A stretch of 64,000 bases of DNA, taken from NCBI GenBank assembly GCA_963422465.1, contig OY730170.1, forward strand, positions 3,572,379 through 3,636,378, written 5' to 3'. Both the position numbers and the translations under genes were made by a program. Shown one piece after another: positions 8,724-19,858 of the stretch. The stretch comes from Lichina pygmaea (taxonomy: Eukaryota > Ascomycota > Lichinomycetes > Lichinales > Lichinaceae). Position 1 is the first letter of the stretch, and each line of letters starts with the position of its first letter. The notes beneath the pieces were generated by a model that saw only the letters and a list, made by a program, of their open reading frames with translations, had not been told where the DNA came from and did no database searches.

Positions 8724-11382
8724 TCACATCTCGAGTTCGTCGCGATGCAGCCTCGAGAGCAGAGAGTCGAGTTCGGCCCAGTTCTTCTGGTTGAGCGCAA
8801 ACCTGCGATGCTCGCGCGAGACAATGTGCTATAGACGGAAGGAAAGCAGAAAAGTCAGCCTTTCAGATGCTCTCCGGCGTGGCATGGGCACGGCATGGCC
8901 GTGGCTGTAGTGCGACTGCGCGCTTGCCCGACAGGATATGCTCGTGGCCGTGGAACGAAAGTGGAAAAGATGATGAAGGTGACAGAAAGACTCACCGTTT
9001 CAAAGTCGTCAAACTTGTCTCGGCAATTCTCACAGTACCCTGGCCTCAGGTCTCGCTCGACTTTCGTCGGCCGCACTCTCGTCGTACGAGAAGGAACGGC
9101 GGCGGCAGCTGTCGTGGGGACGGTGTGCTCGGGACCGGCGGCTTGGACCTTGTCCTCGACCACCTGCTTCGGCCTGACTGGCTCCTCCTTCGCTGCCGTG
9201 GTCCTCGTGATGCGCTGATGGGCCGCATGGCCGACCATGAGCGGCGCCGTCGTCGCCTCGGTGTCTACGTAGGCATCGTACGCCGGGGGTGCTGCAGGCG
9301 CCGCCATGGAGTTGACGCCTGCACCGCCTCTGTTCTCCAGGATCTTGCGTTTCAGGCTGAGGACTTCCTTGTTGGTGCCAGCTTTCGCGCCCGGCGCCGT
9401 CGCCGCCGTGGACGAGACCATCTGCGACCGGATGGCCGAGGTGATGTTCGACGGCTGCACGCCGGACGCCATCGGCTCGCCCCCGACGGAGCACTCACCC
9501 GTGAACGTGAACCCTGGCGGGAAGCTCGAGCGCGGGATCGTCGGGGCTGCCTCGCTCCGTCCACGCGCCACCGCCGGCAGCTGCGGTCTCTCGATCGTCT
9601 TCACCTCGTCTTCGCCTGCTTGGCTCTCTTCGATCGGTGCCGCGGGGGTGGGCTTCACGTTCTCGTCTCGCGCCGCGGCGGTCTGACGCTTGACGTCGGT
9701 CGTTCGGGCCGGCGGCTGCATCGCCGTTGCCGGCTCCTGCGCCCCGGCCCCGGCCACGGCGGCCCGCGTTCGAGACGCCACGTTGTCGTCGGCCTTGACC
9801 GGCGGCTGCTGCTCGCCTCGCTTCTGCCGTTCGTCGTGCTGCTCGGCGACCCTGCGCTTCTCCTCGTGGCGCCGAGACTGCTGGGCGTCGTCGATGAACG
9901 GACATCGCCCCTCGTGGACGCTGTGGAACTGGGGCCAGACGCCGTCCTCGCGCCTCTCGACCTTGGGATACTCCCGGACCATGATCGGTCGGATCTTCTC
10001 GTCCATGTCGTGCACGTACACGAACGGGCCTCTGAAGGGGACAATCTCGCGGGTGAGGACGGTGCGATCTCGATCGGCGGGGCCGTTGCGGCGCTCGTTT
10101 CGCAGCAGCTGCGCGAGGCTGGATTCGCGGGACTTCTCGGCGAGCCCGTTGTTCGCCTCGGCCGCGCTACCCCGAGTGTAGTAGGCGTGCTGCGGCAGGG
10201 CGCCGCCGTCGGTTTCGAACATGGCCGCCATCATGCGCTGGAACTTCTCCAGGGCCCAGATCTTGATGCCGAGGTCCTTGGCTCGCACGAGCAGGTCCAC
10301 GCTGCCGCTGGTACCCTGCTGCTTTCGTAGATCGACATGGGTCCCCGAGAGGTTGCTGCAGAGCCGTCGTCAGCCAATTGCGCGCGCGCGGACACAAATC
10401 GAAGCCGGCGGAGTTCTCTCGTACATGCGTCCGTTGGTGGGCGGCTTGCTCCCCTCCAGCGCCTGGGCGGCTGCTTGCATCGGCACGCTCGCCGTCCGCG
10501 ACGTGCGGTCCAGCAGAGACGGATTGATGGTCCTCGGTGGAGCCCTCAGCGTCTGCGACGTCGAATCCGAAGGGGCTGTCGAGCCGTTGGAGGTCGTGGC
10601 TTCGCTCTCGGCCGGCATCGGCCGAGTCGTGACGACGTGGGTGACTTCCTTTGAGAAGAACTTCACCTCGGCCTGCGACGGTGACGCGGTCGGGTCAGAG
10701 CAGACTCTCAGATCGACGCAACTGAGATAGATATCAAAACGCAAATGACCCCACTTACCGCAGCCAGGCTGTTGACCTGCTTCGAGCATTTAGACCGAAC
10801 CTCATGAGGCACGCTCTCAAAGTAAAACACAAAGCCGGGGAAAGCCTTGCGGTAATGCCGCTGCCACTGACGGACGTCGTCGAGTTTCTCCTGCGCCATC
10901 TTCTCCTCGGCAGCTCGTCTACTCTTCTCTCGGGCGTCGAAGAGCTTCTTGTCAAGGCCGGTCAGGGTATGCGAGGCGCGGGTGCGACGAGCAAAGACAT
11001 CTGCTTCCTGCGGGACGCGGTGTGAATGTGTCTGTCGTGACTGTTGGGTCAACGGGTGATGCCGGAGGTTCTGCTGCTGCGATTGTTTGTTTTGTTTTTG
11101 TTGTTGTCGTTGGTCGTCCTGTCGTCGTGACGGCGACGGTGGGTAGACGACGCCCTCTTTGCTCAACATCGGCCTCTTCGCCGGCGGCCCCTCGGCGACC
11201 GACATGTCGTTGGCGACATTGCCCGGAGCTCGCAGGCGCTTCGAGAAGGCCAAGCCGGCGGCGGTCACGGCGGCGACGCGGCATGGCGAGTTGGTGCCGT
11301 TGGGGATGTTCGACAGCGGCGGGCGTCGGTTCGACATGGCCATCAGCGTGTGCGGCGACGGAGGTATCGACACGACTGCCAT
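8724..11382 (-). CDS. DBF4: Dbf4-type regulatory subunit of Cdc7 kinase
   Basis: Dbf4 activates the Cdc7 kinase (DDK), which phosphorylates Mcm proteins at replication origins in the nucleus. Four exons are inferred: 11382-10759, 10672-10425, 10355-8996 and 8828-8724, giving 778 residues. The N-terminal half holds a BRCT-like region (FPGFVFYFESVPHEVRSKC, then KFFSKEVTHVVTTRP), followed by the conserved KDLGIKIWALEKFQRM. The middle is Ala/Pro/Arg-rich and probably disordered. The C-terminus has the Dbf4 zinc finger: CENCRDKFDDFE, then across the last intron HIVSREHRRFA, so two Cys and two His are present. The first ATG is used; a Met 15 residues in (MSNRRPPLSNIPN) fits the family N-terminus and may be the true start. 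A 487-residue open frame on the other strand is a shadow. Confidence 0.88.
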
Positions 11383-12491
11383 ATGTTCACGCGCCGACGA
11401 GCATATCCGGTCCGAGCCTCTCGTCCATCCGGAGCCTGTTCGTCGAATACCGTACGCGACGTGCTACGGACCAAAATGCTGCGGGGAGCTCGTGGAGGAG
11501 CGGTCAATCATGGACCAAGGAGCGCTGAGACCGATACTGGCGTGGAAAAATGGCCAATTGGACCGTATGGGGGGGGGACACTCGTCGTCCTCGGACGAGG
11601 AGCTCGATCGGACTCTATGATACTACTGCGTGGGGATGATGCAGGCTGTTTGGTTCGATGGGGAACTACAAAGTACGTGCAGCAGCGACGGCTGTTTGTT
11701 TGGCGCACGGACCAATGGAATCTCCAGCCGTCCTGGTGCTAATGTGTTGCACCGTGGAACCGTGGAGCTGCTAGTCACGTGTGACATTGGCCCCACCCGG
11801 AAGATCGTTCTTCCACCAGGACGCGCTGGTTTGCTGACTATTAGTACTCGGAAGACCCGCCGCGGCCGCCACAATGGCAATTGGCAAGACGAATGTACGC
11901 TCGATGTGGAAATTGAACAAGGGAACTTGTCTGCTTCTTAATATATCTGAGGCTCTGTTACTCTTAGCTATGAGCTCTACTTTTTTCATGTCATGATAAT
12001 GACATCCCTACGGAATACTGTAGTGGTACCATATACACGGAAGTACTCCGTACAAAGTACGGTATTACAGCAGATGACCACGACGGTACCTTCGTACATA
12101 CAGTACATACGTACGTATAGGTACTTACGTAGCTGTCAGATGACCAATATAGCTGACTAATATATGACTAATTCTAACCACATTCATGTGCCCCTCTGAC
12201 ATCTCTGTAACAACAGTCAAGCGCTGCTCTTTGAAGCACTCTGTGGCTGTCACTGGCTGCGTAAGAGCTTTTTCAAAGTACTGCACACGGAAACTACAGT
12301 ACCATAGACTGCAACGTGGACAGAAGATTAAGATCGGTTGACATGCATAGAACTGGTTGCTGCATACAACTGGGCAGATGATCCAAATTGTTGGTGACTA
12401 CGGTACTCCGTACATGTATGCACCGATGACAGATGATGTTACAGTACAACGTCGACATACTGATACAGATGACGATGATGGCAGCCGGGTG
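11383..12491. other. intergenic spacer between DBF4 and the aminopeptidase gene
   Basis: No gene was recognised. The spacer contains clusters of GTAC palindromes and the dispersed motif related to TACGGAGTA (about 12010-12125), typical of the spacers in this window. It should contain the DBF4 promoter on its left side. Confidence 0.45.
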
Positions 12492-14783
12492 TCATGCTCT
12501 CTCGTCACGTTGGCCAAAGGCTTCGATATCTACGATCTGCAAACACGTAAGGATCATCCAAACGCTCGAGTGATCCGTTTCATCGTGGCTATGAAACCAG
12601 AAGGGGATGTAGACTGGTGACGTACCTCTTTGATGGCCTCCGTCGTCAGAATTAGCGGAGCATCTTCCTGCACGCAGACACTGTCCTCGATGCGGACTCC
12701 CAGGCCCTGAAAGTGCTTGGGCCATCGATCGTCGACGGGTACGTAAATCCCTCTGATTGGATCGTCAGCAACTGACATGAAGAGGCTCTCGAGAAGAGAA
12801 GCCCTGGCCTGCTAGACGTACGGCTCGACGGTCACGCAGTGGCCTGCACGTAGGGGAGTATGCCGAGGATATCCGGACGCATCGTGTAGATCCAGACCGA
12901 CGTGATGACCGAGATGATGCGGGAAGAGTGTACGCATGGCCTAGCACATGGGTTAGTCTGTGTTCGATCCCAAGACTGATCCTGTATCCTGTGCTCTGCA
13001 TCCTGTTTCCTGCCTTCTGCTTCCTGACAGTTGGAATGAATGAACGCGGCAGACCCACGTCACCAGAGGTGTCAAAGCCCAGCTTCTTCAAGTGATCCCG
13101 CAAGCTGCCCTCGGCCACCTCGTGCAGTCGATCGAGGGACATGTCAGCATCTTGTCGACACAGGGAGACGCAACTCCGCTGTACACCGAGCACGGCCTCG
13201 TACAGGTCTCTCTGCGCCTCCGAGAATTTGCCGTTGACCGGCCACGTCCGGGTGATGTCCGTCATGTAACCGCCATACTCCTGTGCAGCACATCCAGCGA
13301 TCAGTGAACGGTCATATCCTGGGATCGACGCCAGGGTCGGCCTAAATGCCTGCTTACTCCGCCAGCGTCGACGAGAACCAAATCCCCCGACCTGACGAGC
13401 CACGCCGCATGTCAGTGTCAGACGTCTTCTCGGAGCAAGGATCCGAGACATGACCCACTTACCCCAAAAGATCGTCGTTCCGGACATAGTGTATGCTCAG
13501 GGCATTCTATGATGGTCGATCAGCCGCCTCAGCTCGCGCCCACACAGCGAATCCGAGGGTGATGACCTCGCCTCCTGCCACGACGGGCACGTACGCTGAC
13601 GAGCCGCATCCGCCGAGTTGAAACCCGTGCTCTAAATTCGTCTGGAGGGCCTTTTCCGACTTGCATCGCGCCCCCGCCATGGCTTTGGTGAAGGCTCTCC
13701 CGGAGATCTTGCCGGCCAGGCGCATGTTCGCAATCTCGGATTCGCTCTTCATGACGCGAAGACCGTTCATGACCGGACGCAGGGCCTCGACCGTCAGGTT
13801 GCTCTTCGTGACGATGTCCGCGAAGACTGGACTTTCCGGCGGGGCATCTCCAAAGATGCGGTACGAAGTCGGCACAGAGCTGTTTCGCTCGCGGGCTTCA
13901 AGACTGGTGAACATTTTCCGATTGCGTCCAAAGATGTTGCGGGCGGCGTTCGAGAAGTCGCCAACGTCTCCTGCCTTGAGCCACGTCGGACATATGTCTT
14001 CTCCTAGAGGGTCGCCAAACGCGTTTTACCCACCTCGTCCGCGTTGAAGACATCCCGTGCAGCTTGCACCCCCGAGCGTGCCCCCTCCCAGAGCTCCATG
14101 GCCGGGTCTTTTGGCCGAACGAAGAGGTGAAAGACATGTTCTCCGCCGGTGCCGGTTTTCTCTACCCGTTGCGTCAGTACAGCGAGACACTGTTCCATCT
14201 CATCGAAGAGCAACAGACCAATGATAGCGACACCGTCCGGCTCGTTGAATCCTACGCCAGATCAGATCGAAGCCGGACCGTGCCAAGAACAGGAAGACAA
14301 AAGGCCACGACGAACCGGTCAGGTAGAAAAAGTCTGCGTCCTGGTGAAAGGGATAGAAGACGGCGCCGGAGCGATACTTGAGGCTCGAGGCCGCCACTAG
14401 AGCAAACGATCGAGGAGGGAGTTGCGCGGCGAGGCGGGCGCGTCGGAGGGCATATTCGTAGGCGGTGATGCCAGGTGTCACTGTTTGCCCATCTCGCGCC
14501 GCGTGAGACGTTGACGACCCTCTAGGTTCAACCCCGATGAAATCGAGGATGAGCTGTCGTGATTCGATTGATTGATGAACGTACGCTCCCCTGCCTTGAG
14601 CAGATGCGGATGAGTCTCGTGGACGGGCTGACCGAGCTTGAACCCGGCTGGCGATAACGTCGAGACGAGTCTGCTGCTCGGCGTCGAGTCATGAAGAAAC
14701 CTTGGCCTGATCGTCGTCGCATATCGAAGCGGTAGTCCTGGTAGCCTCCTGACATGCTTCGATGTCCGGATAGCTACCTTCAT
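12492..14783 (-). CDS. ICP55: Icp55-like mitochondrial Xaa-Pro aminopeptidase
   Basis: M24B metallopeptidase of the Icp55/XPNPEP3 type. Icp55 trims one residue from proteins after the mitochondrial processing peptidase and stabilises them. Ten exons are inferred: 14783-14585, 14480-14316, 14251-14030, 14003-13569, 13506-13463, 13391-13358, 13280-13059, 12940-12823, 12752-12626 and 12536-12492, giving 536 residues. The first 50 residues are basic and Ser/Thr-rich, like a mitochondrial presequence. The AMP_N domain has LTPGITAYEYALRR and HQDADFFYLTG. The catalytic domain has the metal ligands in DAGGEYGGYMTDITRTW (two Asp), HHLGHHVGLD (His), EPGIYVP (Glu) and GLGVRIED (Glu), so all five are kept. 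Nine introns make it the most split gene here. It is divergent from the decayed gene at 15060. Confidence 0.88.
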
Positions 14784-15059
14784 GGCTTTTCCGTGCGGAC
14801 CTTCCTTCCTTCCTTCCTTCCTGCCGGGATGGACGGAGCTCTTCTTCCCGCGAAGCTTTACAGTTGATGTCGGATGTTCGGCGTTTTACAAGCGCCGATT
14901 GCCGAGCGTGCCTAGGGTGCTAGGGTGGACCTTTTGGCGTCATTGGCCTCTATCGTATGCCGCTCGCAACACTCAGTCAAAGCTCGGACAGTCAAAGCAA
15001 CCGTCATATACGTACGGAACGTACAGTAGAGGCCATGATCTGGAGACATTGCAACGACA

Positions 15060-15921
15060 ATGGCGCACAGCCCAACGTACCCCAAGCTCCCCCGGAACAC
15101 CGTGCACCGACTGAACCAGCGAGGTAAGGCCGCTCGCAGAACAAATCTCTCTGTCGTCAACGTGATCAAACCACCTCGTACTCTGCTCGGTCGTCGGCCA
15201 TCAGCGAGCTCTGACCTCGAGACGATCCATGCCATCTTCACCGAGGTCATGGTCGTGCATGTCTCGTTCGCGCCCGCAAGGCCCCTTCCCCACCATCCTG
15301 CCGATGATCGGCGTCGTGAGCTCCTTCAGGCATCCAAGCGCCGGTCTGGAAGAGCCATTGGACTTATATCTGCACCGCTACGTCAGTCCGCGCACCGTGA
15401 GGCTTGCGCAGAACGGAGGAGCAGGAGAAGAGATGGGCGGCGCGAGTGGTGTGGCGGCGGAAGGATTGCCCGTGTGCGTGACGGCGGGATTGGTGGACGG
15501 CTTGGTGTTGAGCTTGACGCCGAACGGCCATAGCTACAACTACCGCTCCGCCGGGCTGCACGGCTATGCCGCGGTAGTCACGTCGGACGAGGGGAAGGTG
15601 TGGCCGATGCGGCTGATCACGAACTCGGTCGTCCCTGGCCGCTACGAGAGCACTCGAGTACCCCCGATAAGGCTGAGATGGACTCGACACGTATCATCTG
15701 AGTCAGGATCGTGGACGGAAGCGCCAAGGTCAGAGACGACGTGCCGCACCATGACAAGAAAGACCTGCAGAGAGATGATGTCGTTGACGAGGTGTAGACG
15801 GGTGTCGTGCTCGTCAGGAGGGCCTTCGGGGACCCAATCCCGTCGCCGTACAACAGTCGATGCCGCTCCAGAGCATGTGGCGGCGCTCGTCGATAGCAAC
15901 TCCGCGGCGGGGTCGGTGTAA
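15060..15921 (+). pseudogene. decayed flavin-nucleotide-binding (pyridoxamine-phosphate-oxidase-like) gene
   Basis: The translation resembles the fungal family of PNPOx-like split-barrel proteins: MAHSPTYPKLPRNTVHRLNQ, then across a normal intron (about 15122-15208) SDLETIHAIFTEVMVVHVSF, then in another frame GPFPTILPMIG, EEPLDLYLHRYVSPRT and SYNYRSAGLHGYA, and ITNSVVPGRYESTRVPP. The copy looks dead. The frame changes near 15280, an in-frame TGA lies at about 15700 where family members have Arg (CGA to TGA), an in-frame TAG follows at about 15808 where they have Trp (TGG to TAG), and the frame changes again near 15855. Both stops are C/G to T/A transitions. The 276-base spacer to the aminopeptidase start may still drive that gene. 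Family members act on unknown substrates, so no function is given. Confidence 0.65.
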
Positions 15922-15956
15922 GGAGCGAACTACGACCGACCGGATGTTTATTTGAT

Positions 15957-18474
15957 CTAGTCCTCGAAATCGATGGCGTCGATTTGTCCCAGGAACTTGC
16001 CCGTGTCCCGGCTGTCGAGTAGTTCGCCGACGTCGACGCCACCCCGCGTCAGGTACTTCTCGCTGACGCCGACGTTGATGCGGTCTCCGAGCAGCTCCTT
16101 GAGCTCGCGGCGCAGCCTCGCGAGATCGTCCTTGGACACGTTTCGAGCTTCCCGCTCCGCCTTCTCCCTGCCCCGGCCGCGGCGCCTGCCGCTGGAGCCG
16201 GCGGCCTCAAACTCCTCGCTGTCGTAATCGACCCCCAGCTGATCGGCAGCGGTGCGCAGCCACTCGTCCTCGGCGCCTCTCTTCTCCTTGGCCAGCATCG
16301 AATCGACGATCCGCTTCGCCAGTGCCGAGCGCGGCTTCAACCGCGCAACCACCTTGCGGTCGAGGTCCAGCGACCTGATGTAGGCGTTAACCTTGCTGCG
16401 ATGGGCGTCGCTCGTGGCGTGCACCTTGGCCACGAGCCGACGGACTCCGACGACCTCGTCGGGGGAGCACAGCAGGATGCTCGACCCGGCTTCCTCGGCG
16501 CGGGCCGTCCGTCCGGATCGATGTATGTACATGTCGGCAGTCCGAGGCACGTGATAGTGTAGCACGAGATCCACGTGCGGGATGTCGAGGCCTCTCGCGG
16601 CGACATCGGTAGCCACGAGGATCGAGTGCTTTCGGTCCAGGCTGGCAAAGCGCTCTATGGACCTCAGACGGGCTTTCTGGATCATCTGAGAGTGGAGTGC
16701 CTGTGCACCGAGGTCGAGCATCTGCAGCATCGACGTGACGCGCCGGACGGACGATATCGAGTTTGTGAAGATGAGCGTGCGCTTCCCGGTCGTGTACAGC
16801 AGCAACGCGTAGAGATAGAGGTCCTGGTACCGTCAGCCGCGCTTCCCCGACTGCTAACTGCTGACTTCTGACGGACTCGCCTTCTCGAGGGCCGCGCACT
16901 CTACCAGCCCCTCCTTCAGTCGTGCTGCCATCTGCGAGACCGGGTTGACGTCGACGTATTTGGGCGCTTCCTCCCGGAAGTTCAAGCGTTGTAGGACGTA
17001 CTCGATGGACTGTCTCGCGTCCATGACGTTGGCGGCGTCGAACTTGCGAGCCCCGGCAAGTTTGCGTTGCAAGCCCTTGTGGAAGGTGGCAGAGAACACC
17101 AAGGTCTGACGCGATGCCGTCGCAGACTTGCCAGGCTCATCATCGCCGGCCGATCCGTCCCGTGCCTCGTCGTCATGGTCGTCTTCCTGATCCAGCACTC
17201 TGAGGAACTCCTCGAATTCCTTAAAGTGCCCCTCGCTCAGGAGCCGATCGGCCTCGTCCACGACAAGGTATCGCGACCGCTTTAGCCACGCTAGCAACCC
17301 GGCGCCCTCATTGACCACTTCCCACAGCCGGCCAGGGGTGGCTACGACAACATCTGCACAGGCCAGCAGCCGTCTCTGCTTCTGCAGCGAGAGCCCTCCG
17401 GTCAGCGTTGCTATGTCCGGTCCGCGAGATGGTATGTTCGAGAAGAGTGCACCCAAGTGCTTCGACAGCTGATGCGCGAGTTCTCTCGTGGGGGAGATGA
17501 TCAAAGCCAGCGGCGGTTTTCGACGGCCCCCCTCAATCCCATCTGGTCTTGGACATGCCTGTCCGGTGGACACGAGATGGTGCTCCAAGATGGGAATCCC
17601 AAAAGCGAGGGTCTTGCCCGAGCCGGTCACGGCTTTGCCAATGACGTCGTGGTTGGCACAGATTTCGGGAATGGCGGCGGATTGAATGGGCGTTGGTCGG
17701 CTGAAGCCAAGCTTTGCTAGAGAGATGAGAGTCTCTGCAGAGAGGTCCAGGGAGCTCCATGCAGAGACTACACCAGTTAGTATGGGTGATACCGGAGCCT
17801 AGGGTCTGTAACGACGTACCGTCCGTGTCTTCCCCACTCGGCTCGTCTTCCAAACCGGCAAATTCGTTTCCTTGTGTTGCCAGACTTCGAAGTTTAGCGT
17901 CACGCTGCTGCTTTGCTCTTTTTGCGGCATTCTTCCTATTATTCCGTCCTTTTCGCGCCTTTTTCTTGTCGATGGGGGTGACGTTCGAGGGCAATTGCGC
18001 TGGCTGGCTTGCATCCCCATCTTCAATGCCCTGCCACTCTTCGTCCCCCGCTTCGATTGAAGATCCCGCTGCAGTTTCAACGTTCTCTGTCTGATTTCTC
18101 GAGCTCGAGACCCCGTTTTTACGGTGCTTCCGACTTTGAGCGTCGACATACTAGAGGAAATATCAACACAAGCACGGTACCGCACACAACTGGACCGTTA
18201 GACGTACTTCGAAAGCAACTTCCCCCGACTGCTCGTTTCGAACAACGTCGACACCATCAACCTCCTCGAGATCGAAGAAGCCCTCCGCATCATCTAGACG
18301 GTCCGGCAGAGCGACCTTTTTCCAGCTGAGCTTGTCGGGCACAACGTCGGCTCGGGTGATGGCATTTTCCTCTAGTGCTGGGTTGGGGGTTTGAGATGTT
18401 TTGTTGACTTTAGCACGCTTCCTAGGCTTGGAAGACGGCTGTCGGCTCTCTCGAGCGCGCTTTGCGGGCGCCAT
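15957..18474 (-). CDS. MAK5: DEAD-box ATP-dependent RNA helicase Mak5
   Basis: Mak5 (DDX24 in animals) is a nucleolar RNA helicase needed for 60S ribosome subunit assembly. Four exons are inferred: 18474-18208, 18150-17820, 17767-16881 and 16823-15957, giving 783 residues. The N-terminus is basic with KKKARKGRNNRKNAAKRAKQ. Helicase motifs in order are FSRPTPIQ (Q), AVTGSGKT (I), PTRELAHQL (Ia), TPGRL (Ib), DEAD (II), SAT (III), TLIFTNS (IV), ATDVAARGLDIP (V) and HRSGRTAR (VI). The C-terminus is a charged helical extension. The third intron (16880-16824) uses a GC donor (AAG|GCGAGT), since no GT site keeps the frame. The gene is divergent from TRM7 with a spacer of 208 bases, and its stop lies 36 bases from the end of the decayed gene. 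Confidence 0.9.
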
Positions 18475-18682
18475 CGAGCCGGATCTGAAACTGCTCCCAG
18501 ACGTGGATTTCAAAGCGGTTTGTGTTGAATGGCGTGCGAGACGTGCCTCGCAGCCTCGTAGGGCTGGCGGATAATTATTTACCCGCGCCGCGCTTCTGCC
18601 CCACACCCCACCAAGCATCCACGTACGGAAGTACGAACCCCCTTGTAAAAACCGGTATGTCAAGCTTACCAGTACTGCTGGC

Positions 18683-19858
18683 ATGGGCAAAGCTTCCAAG
18701 GACAAACGCGACGCTTACTACCGACTGGCAAAAGAGCAGGGGTGGCGAGCGCGAAGCGCGTTCAAGCTGCTGCAACTCAACGAGGAATTCAACATCTTTG
18801 AAGGAGTGACGAGGGTCGTCGACCTATGCGCCGCTCCAGGGGGTTGGAGCCAAGTGCTCTCACGAGTGCTGGTCCAGGGTGAGACTTTCGACCAGGCAAC
18901 ATGGGCTCTGGAACAGCCCAGGGCAGAAGTCCAGCAGGACGAGACTCACAGGAACACACGTTATACTTCTGGCTCTGATGACGCCCATGCTGCACAGTCC
19001 AAAGACACTCGCGCACGTGACGTCAAGATCGTGGCCATCGACCTCCAGCCGATGACGCCGTTGGCGGGCATCACGACTCTGGCAGCAGACATCACGCATC
19101 CGTCGACGGTGCCGCTTCTTCTACGAGCTCTGGATCCGGACACGTACGCCCCGGGCGCGACATGCGCGTCGCGGCCCGTCGACCTCGTCGTATCAGACGG
19201 CGCTCCGGACGCGACAGGTCTGCACGACTTTGACATGTACGTCCAGAGCCAGCTGCTGTTCTCGGCGCTGGACCTGGCGCTGTGCGTCCTGAAGCCGGGC
19301 GGGACGTTCGTGGCCAAGGTGTTTCGGGGCAAGGACGTGGACCTGACGTACGCAAGGTTGCGAGGATTCTTCGAGCGTGTCGCTGTGGGCAAACCGCGGA
19401 GCTCTCGAGCGAGCAGCATCGAGGCGTTCGTGGTGTGTCAGGGGTTTTGCCCTCCTCCGAGCGGACCATCCAAGATCCTCGACAGCGCACCCAGTGCATG
19501 GCAACCTCTCCAGCACATTTCTGTTCGGCCGTCAGTCAGAGCCGGCTCTCCGCGCCCAGCGAGAACCGATTCTCGTCCGAGGAAGAAGATCCTCGAAAAT
19601 GGGATCGTCGAACTGCACTTCAACACCGGCGACGGTGGCGACGAGGGCGAACAAGACGACGAAGACGGCAACCGACGCTGGATCTCGCCGTTCGTGGCAT
19701 GTGGCCATCCAGCCTCGTACGATTCGAACGCCACGTATCGTCTACCGAGAGGCACGCGCAGCCTGGACCCGGTACAGCCACCCACGGCGCCGCCGTACAA
19801 GCGCGCCTTGGAGATGCGACGAGCTGCCGGGGGCGCGTACGGCAAGACGAAGAAGTGA
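18683..19858 (+). CDS. TRM7: tRNA 2'-O-ribose methyltransferase Trm7 (FtsJ family)
   Basis: Trm7/FTSJ1 methylates the 2'-OH of nucleotides 32 and 34 in the anticodon loop of several tRNAs. The gene is a single exon of 391 residues. The SAM-binding motif reads VVDLCAAPGGWSQVL. The catalytic K-D-K-E tetrad is visible as RSAFKLLQL (Lys), DLVVSDGAPD (Asp), FVAKVFRGKD (Lys) and SSIEAFVVCQGF (Glu). Yeast Trm7 has about 310 residues. The extra length lies in an acidic, low-complexity insert at about residues 72-113 and in a longer C-terminus, as in other filamentous fungi. The start ATG begins the conserved MGKASKDKRDAYYRLAKEQG. It shares its upstream spacer with MAK5, so two genes for RNA and ribosome function may be co-expressed. 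Confidence 0.92.
   Translation: MGKASKDKRDAYYRLAKEQGWRARSAFKLLQLNEEFNIFEGVTRVVDLCAAPGGWSQVLSRVLVQGETFDQATWALEQPRAEVQQDETHRNTRYTSGSDDAHAAQSKDTRARDVKIVAIDLQPMTPLAGITTLAADITHPSTVPLLLRALDPDTYAPGATCASRPVDLVVSDGAPDATGLHDFDMYVQSQLLFSALDLALCVLKPGGTFVAKVFRGKDVDLTYARLRGFFERVAVGKPRSSRASSIEAFVVCQGFCPPPSGPSKILDSAPSAWQPLQHISVRPSVRAGSPRPARTDSRPRKKILENGIVELHFNTGDGGDEGEQDDEDGNRRWISPFVACGHPASYDSNATYRLPRGTRSLDPVQPPTAPPYKRALEMRRAAGGAYGKTKK

Noticed and set aside
8867-10330. Open frame of 487 residues on the plus strand.
   Set aside because: It is the antisense shadow of the GC-rich middle of DBF4; it resembles no protein.
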